Below, piece after piece: positions 7,937-12,070 of a stretch of 12,070 bases of DNA. Position 1 is the first letter of the stretch. Each line of letters starts with the position of its first letter. The notes under the pieces were generated by a model that was not told the origin of the DNA, did not search any database, and saw nothing but the letters and a program-made list of their open reading frames with translations. Source of the DNA: Bacteroidales bacterium (lineage in GTDB: Bacteria; Bacteroidota; Bacteroidia; Bacteroidales; GCA-2748055); assembly GCA_029934875.1 (NCBI GenBank), contig JAOZLK010000065.1, forward strand, positions 1-12,070, written 5' to 3'. The translations under genes were made by a program, and so were the position numbers.

Positions 7937-10897
7937 TCAGAAATTATACCTGACTCCCAGGTCAACTGTAAAACCGTAAGCCTCCTGGTATGTAAATCGG
8001 GGATCCCCTCTAAGTCGGGAAACCTCATTGAAATTATTCAGGTTAGCAAAATTTCCCAAGACCTGTAACTTTCCAGGAATATCTATAGGAAGCTCATAGC
8101 TTACTTGTAAGTCTATGCGATAGAAATACTCTTTCATCCTATCCAATTCCTCTACATAATAATTTTTGGATGTGAAAATTTCTCCGTTGTATTGATAAGA
8201 CAGCCATGCATTCAGTCCTTTGTAATTGAAGCCAAGTGAAATGTTAGCAATATGTTTTGGTTGCAGTAACATCGGTCCGGTTACCACTGAATCAATCCTG
8301 ACTTTCGTTGGACGGCCTCCCTCAGGTGGCACAACAGATTCCTGCCAGCTTAGAGGATATTTGGTTTCTGAATAAGTATAGGTATAGTTCGCACTAAGCG
8401 TAAAATAATTGAATGGTTTGGGAAGATACCAGAAAGAAGTCTGCCATTCAAATTCAATACCCCCAAGCAATACTTCATATTTATGATTTTCCCATACACT
8501 CATATCAACTACATCGTTTTCAGTAAAATAAGGCTCGACAGGAGGATCATCTTTGAGTCGTTTATATGTACGGTTCCATATTTTATCCTCTACGGTCTTA
8601 TAGAATCCACTCAAAGAGAGCAAGCCAACCTTATTACTATGAAATGTAAACTGTGCATCGTAGTTGGTCCAATATTCTGACCTGAGTTCCGGGTTTCTGG
8701 ATTTATAAACAAATGGGTTTACTTGCGGATTTACATAGATATTTGGAGAGATCAGATTAAAATCAGGACGACTAAGCGTATTCGTATAGGCCAGGTGAAT
8801 ATAAAAGAAATCAGTAGGCTTAATCCTCAGATGTACCATGGGCAGAAAGAACGACTCCACCCTATTGGTTGCTGTATCAGTACCCGGAAGAGGGTCCAGA
8901 TAAAACGGGATTGCATCAGTATTCGGCTGAATAACTATCCTTCCATTCAAATCAGCTTCCGTCTTCTCGTACCTGAAACCCGGCATAAACATTATCCATT
9001 TGCCAAAATTCAACTCTCCCATTGCGTAACCGGCATAATAATCTTCAAGGGCGTCCCGGTCGTTGTACATATTAGATTGTACATTTTGGACGTAACCCAG
9101 TAAATGTGTTTTTCCTCCCAGCATGGGCACCCAAACATCACGTCCCAGACTGAACAATGAATCAGAAAAGGCTTCCCACCAATCACTTGTTTCATTCAGC
9201 ATATCAAAACTAAACCAGGTACCATAATCATAGTCCCTACCCAAAAACTCATCAACCTCATGCTCTTCAAATCCTTCCAGTGTATGCACGTCCCCACCCC
9301 CAAGAATATATGGTTGCAGCCATGGCAATCCTTCATACCAGTGTTCAGAACTAAATGGATGCATCTGCTGCCATCCGCTCAGCACATCCACATATAGCTC
9401 TTTTCTTCTGTATTTTCCACCAAACTTCACATTTCCTGTTATATGTTCCCCTATGTGAAATGGGGCCTTCAAATCGAGATAGGCAGTAATATCCTTGTCT
9501 GAGCTTTCAATATCGGAAGTATAAAAGCTTCCTTTATAGGTGTTTTCCAGTCCAATCTCATCATCCGTAAATAATGGGATCAGTTCAGCTGCGGTTAGCC
9601 TACGCATTTCTACAGTAGTTATATCAGCAGTTGATGCATTTGCAACCGTGAAGTCCCATCTTCGGGAATTAGGATCATATCTTTGATTTTGAGAATAAGC
9701 CAAGCCGTAATCAATTTCCATATTCAGGAATTTCGCATTGGTTTTTCCTCTCAGGGAAGTATATAAAGTATTATTTTCATTGATCGGATTGTGTATCATT
9801 GAGTAGCCAACACTGCCTGCTCCTGTATGGTTATATGTTTTGGACTGTTGCTGTGTATCCATATTTGCGTTAGAATACATTGCGTTAAACTTCAATTTGG
9901 TTGAAGGATGTAATTGAAAATCAAGAGAAAGGTTTGCCGAACTTCTGGTATTTATTCGATTGATAATGTTCAGGCTGGAAGCATTAATAAGGATATCTAT
10001 TTCCTCGCCAATAATTCCATAACCTGCACTCATGGTTTGAGTGCCTCTGTTTACTCGTTCAGTACTTAGAGTTAATGACGCTCCCAACTTGTTATCAAAA
10101 AAACGGTTACTAACTTCCCCCAGAAATTTATAATTCCCAAAATAGCTATTAAGGGCATTGTATCCTCCCTGTGCCATTAAATCGTAATGAAGACCCTCGG
10201 GTGTTTCCTGAGTAGTGAGATTCACAGTTCCTGCCACTGAATTAGCCTCCATATCTGCTGTAAGAGATTTGTAAACCTCCGCACCCTGGAGAGCATATTG
10301 TGAGATACCCCTCAGACTGGCCTGTCCTCCGGTGAGGTTAATCCCATCAAGCGTGATATTCGTATATTGGGGTTGCAGCCCTCTTATCACGAGCAAGGCA
10401 CCTTCACCACCCGAACGGACTACAGACATCCCGGGAAGTCTCCCCAGAGCTTCTATTGCATTGGCATCCGGATTCTCCTGCAAGCGGTCAGGAGCTACCA
10501 CATTAACCAGAGTATTGGAATTAATCTGACTGTTCCGTGCTCCAATTTGTCCCCGGGCTTGCATGGTAATCACTACTTCCTCCAGATCAGTGGAATTCGT
10601 TATCATAGCCACATCAATTACCCTCTTATCTCCAACAACGATCTCCTGTGTCGCACACCCAATAAAACCAAAGACCAGAGTAGCATCTGAGTCAGATACG
10701 AGAATACTATAATCTCCGTCCAGACCTGATACCGTTCCGGTGTATGTACCTTTTACAGATACAGAAGCACCCGGTAAGATCGCTCCAGTTTCCTGATCAT
10801 AAATCTTACCTGTTATTCTAATTTGTTTGTTCTGAGATAAAACACTGGCAGAGAAAAAAATCAATCCAGTACATAGCAACAATACGAATCTATTCAT
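7937..10897 (-). CDS. TonB-dependent outer-membrane receptor, non-SusC type
   Basis: The 986-residue protein imports a ligand across the outer membrane using TonB energy; given its neighbours the ligand is probably an oligosaccharide. Residues 1-21 are a signal peptide. Residues about 25-98 form the carboxypeptidase-regulatory-like domain (ITGKIYDQETGAILPGASVSV, GLDGDYSI). A TonB-box-like LEEVVIT lies at 105-111. The plug (about 115-230) contains ENPDANAIEALGRLPGMSV, VIRGLQPQYTNITLDG and VAGTVNLTTQ. The remainder is a 22-strand-type barrel ending in RYNF, with the terminal aromatic residue expected of outer-membrane proteins. The 'EALGRLPG' plug type differs from SusC, and the usual SusC plug ending (YGARGANGVI-like) is absent. 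No SusD follows it. The 191-bp upstream spacer holds a tandem repeat and a weak promoter-like box, so transcription of the receptor is probably regulated separately from the nucleoside hydrolase gene. Confidence 0.93.
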   Translation of the reverse strand: MNRFVLLLCTGLIFFSASVLSQNKQIRITGKIYDQETGAILPGASVSVKGTYTGTVSGLDGDYSILVSDSDATLVFGFIGCATQEIVVGDKRVIDVAMITNSTDLEEVVITMQARGQIGARNSQINSNTLVNVVAPDRLQENPDANAIEALGRLPGMSVVRSGGEGALLVIRGLQPQYTNITLDGINLTGGQASLRGISQYALQGAEVYKSLTADMEANSVAGTVNLTTQETPEGLHYDLMAQGGYNALNSYFGNYKFLGEVSNRFFDNKLGASLTLSTERVNRGTQTMSAGYGIIGEEIDILINASSLNIINRINTRSSANLSLDFQLHPSTKLKFNAMYSNANMDTQQQSKTYNHTGAGSVGYSMIHNPINENNTLYTSLRGKTNAKFLNMEIDYGLAYSQNQRYDPNSRRWDFTVANASTADITTVEMRRLTAAELIPLFTDDEIGLENTYKGSFYTSDIESSDKDITAYLDLKAPFHIGEHITGNVKFGGKYRRKELYVDVLSGWQQMHPFSSEHWYEGLPWLQPYILGGGDVHTLEGFEEHEVDEFLGRDYDYGTWFSFDMLNETSDWWEAFSDSLFSLGRDVWVPMLGGKTHLLGYVQNVQSNMYNDRDALEDYYAGYAMGELNFGKWIMFMPGFRYEKTEADLNGRIVIQPNTDAIPFYLDPLPGTDTATNRVESFFLPMVHLRIKPTDFFYIHLAYTNTLSRPDFNLISPNIYVNPQVNPFVYKSRNPELRSEYWTNYDAQFTFHSNKVGLLSLSGFYKTVEDKIWNRTYKRLKDDPPVEPYFTENDVVDMSVWENHKYEVLLGGIEFEWQTSFWYLPKPFNYFTLSANYTYTYSETKYPLSWQESVVPPEGGRPTKVRIDSVVTGPMLLQPKHIANISLGFNYKGLNAWLSYQYNGEIFTSKNYYVEELDRMKEYFYRIDLQVSYELPIDIPGKLQVLGNFANLNNFNEVSRLRGDPRFTYQEAYGFTVDLGVRYNF

Positions 10898-10945
10898 TAA
10901 TCAGATTTTTGCAATTTGAAAAAAATGCTGATGACTTTAATAACA

Positions 10946-10953
10946 CTAAAATA
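10946..10953 (-). promoter_or_regulatory. Candidate -7 box of the receptor promoter
   Basis: On the minus strand the sequence is TATTTTAG, one mismatch from the Bacteroidota -7 consensus TAnnTTTG. It would start transcription near 10939, about 40 bases before the receptor ATG. A TTTG at 10967-10970 is only 13 bases away, too close for the usual -33 element. If the box is real, the promoter is probably weak and activator-dependent, which fits the tandem repeat just upstream. Confidence 0.35.
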
Positions 10954-10975
10954 CTTCCATTAAACACAAAGAGTG

Positions 10976-11011
10976 GTTCAATATTGTAAGGAAAATGTTC
11001 GAATTTGTAAG
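10976..11011 (-). promoter_or_regulatory. Tandem 15-bp direct repeat, 21-bp period, probable activator site
   Basis: On the minus strand CTTACAAATTCGAAC (10997-11011) is followed by CTTACAATATTGAAC (10976-10990). They match at 12 of 15 positions, and their starts are 21 bp apart, two helical turns, so a dimeric regulator could bind both on one DNA face. A weaker TACAA lies another 22 bp upstream. If transcription starts near 10939, the repeats span about -37 to -72, the usual place for AraC-type or response-regulator activators, such as the hybrid two-component regulators that control many Bacteroidota glycan loci. The regulator itself is not in the window. Confidence 0.5.
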
Positions 11012-11088
11012 AGATTGCATATCTAATTGTAGCACTACTATTTTGCCTAGAGGGAATGAAAGAGATCCTGGAAATATGGATTTCACCC

Positions 11089-12012
11089 TTATGGACATTT
11101 CATATACAATTCCATCAGACGTTTTCTGAATTCATCAACATCAATGTCTGTAGCAATCTCACAGTTGGGCTCTCTACCTTCATCAATAACGGTATGTCCT
11201 TCATCATCAACATACATGTAGACTTCACGTGTTTCATATAGTTCAGGCCATAAAACCAGACCAAGGGCTGTACAATCCCATAAAACAGGAGTCAGATTAT
11301 CTTCTGCTCTGTTTATTCTCCACAAGCGAAGTAATTCTGTTATAGCATTGCTTAAGGGCGAGTCTATATCCTCTATCTGCTTGCATCGCTCATCGTCCCA
11401 TCGAATTGCACCGGCGACTTTTCTTCCTGATAAGCTTATATTGTTATCGATATTGGATATAAACGCCTGTGATGATTCGATATCGGCTACAACATTCCAC
11501 TCTTTTGCCCCATAGTGATAATCTCCGAACATAGAATAGATATGCTTTGAATTTGATAATGCTTTATTATCCAATGCAATAACATCCTTCATATTTGGCA
11601 CAGGACCAACAGTAAACAGTATAATCTCTCCCGGGCAGGCATTCAGGCTTGTTACAATAAATTCAGCAGCACCCTGATCTTGAGGCTTCAACTTATCAAA
11701 TCCACGTCCATATTCATACTGCCCAAATGGCTTATCTCCTGTTTTTCTGCCTATAAATACGGGTATATCGTCTATACCTGCCTCATAAAGCATACGTAGT
11801 GCAACGCGCCCACGGGCTTCCGTATCTCCATAGTCCATACATATTCCTAGTATATCAAATTCATCCTGAGCAGCCAACATCATTACAACAGCAAATGCAT
11901 CATCTACATCACTACCGAGATCGCAATCCATGATAATTTTCTGCTTATCAGCCCCATAACTTATGCTGAATACGAAAAAACCAAGCAAAGTAAATAATGA
12001 GATTCGTTTCAT
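11089..12012 (-). CDS. Secreted nucleoside hydrolase (IUNH) family protein
   Basis: The 307-residue protein belongs to the inosine/uridine-preferring nucleoside N-ribohydrolase fold, and its length is typical. Residues 1-21 are a signal peptide (FFVFSISYGA). The N-terminal calcium/ribose motif is DCDLGSDVDDAFAV (29-42), giving the equivalents of D8, D10, D14 and D15 of the classical enzymes with a two-residue insertion. FTVGPVPNM (133-141) matches the GPLTN segment, and EWN (171-173) matches the E166-N168 ribose-binding pair. LWDCTALGLVLWPELY (244-259) matches the C-terminal HDPLAV segment; the aspartate D246 is kept but the preceding histidine is tryptophan (W245). The position equivalent to Asn39 appears to be D63. 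The fold and metal site thus look intact while the leaving-group side differs, so the true substrate may not be a standard nucleoside. It is the first gene of the locus visible here, 191 bp ahead of the receptor, and its own promoter probably lies at or beyond the right edge. Confidence 0.88.
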   Translation of the reverse strand: MKRISLFTLLGFFVFSISYGADKQKIIMDCDLGSDVDDAFAVVMMLAAQDEFDILGICMDYGDTEARGRVALRMLYEAGIDDIPVFIGRKTGDKPFGQYEYGRGFDKLKPQDQGAAEFIVTSLNACPGEIILFTVGPVPNMKDVIALDNKALSNSKHIYSMFGDYHYGAKEWNVVADIESSQAFISNIDNNISLSGRKVAGAIRWDDERCKQIEDIDSPLSNAITELLRLWRINRAEDNLTPVLWDCTALGLVLWPELYETREVYMYVDDEGHTVIDEGREPNCEIATDIDVDEFRKRLMELYMKCP

Positions 12013-12070
12013 CTGTTTAAATTTTCATGACTGTTGTAAACTTAGTCCAAACGAACACACTATTTTATTA

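Larger units (their letters stand above)
10898..11088. other. 191-bp spacer between the nucleoside hydrolase and receptor genes
   Basis: This is the longest spacer in the window. It carries the tandem repeat and the candidate promoter listed separately. After the nucleoside hydrolase stop there is only a small 5-bp hairpin (GAAAT, loop CCAT, ATTTC on the minus strand) with no U-run, so I see no convincing terminator and read-through into the receptor gene is possible. No small coding frame or RNA gene is supported here. Confidence 0.6.

Noticed and set aside
10946..10970. TTTG plus TATTTTAG as a complete Bacteroidota -33/-7 promoter
   Set aside because: Only 13 bases separate the two elements, against about 19-21 normally. 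Only the -7-like box was kept, at low confidence.

Overview
The window comes from a Bacteroidota genome. The evidence is a C-terminal type IX secretion (T9SS, Por) sorting domain on one gene, a TonB-dependent receptor with an N-terminal carboxypeptidase-regulatory-like domain, AT-rich spacers without Shine-Dalgarno sequences, and large secreted glycoside hydrolases. The T9SS tail and the lack of a SusD gene suggest an environmental or marine lineage rather than a typical gut Bacteroides. I cannot name a genus.

All six genes are on the minus strand, so the locus reads from right to left. In order of transcription they are: a secreted nucleoside-hydrolase-family protein (11089-12012); a 191-bp spacer with a tandem 15-bp repeat of 21-bp period that looks like an activator site; a TonB-dependent receptor (7937-10897); a T9SS-exported protein with beta-helix-like repeats (6056-7861); a short spacer with two hairpins (about 5980-6060); a GH78 alpha-L-rhamnosidase (3216-5936); a GH106 alpha-L-rhamnosidase-family protein that starts 8 bp after the GH78 stop (172-3207); and the first 43 codons of a secreted protein that resembles the DUF2961/GH172 family (1-130, cut by the window edge).

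Together this looks like a polysaccharide utilization locus for a rhamnose-containing glycan. By inference, the T9SS protein acts at the cell surface, the receptor imports oligosaccharides, and the two rhamnosidases, which have ordinary signal peptides and no sorting tail, remove rhamnose in the periplasm. The receptor is not of the SusC type and no SusD gene lies beside it; the T9SS protein occupies the position where SusD would be expected. The substrate cannot be deduced from the sequence. No RNA gene, CRISPR array, insertion sequence or origin was seen, and no spacer exceeds 200 bases.
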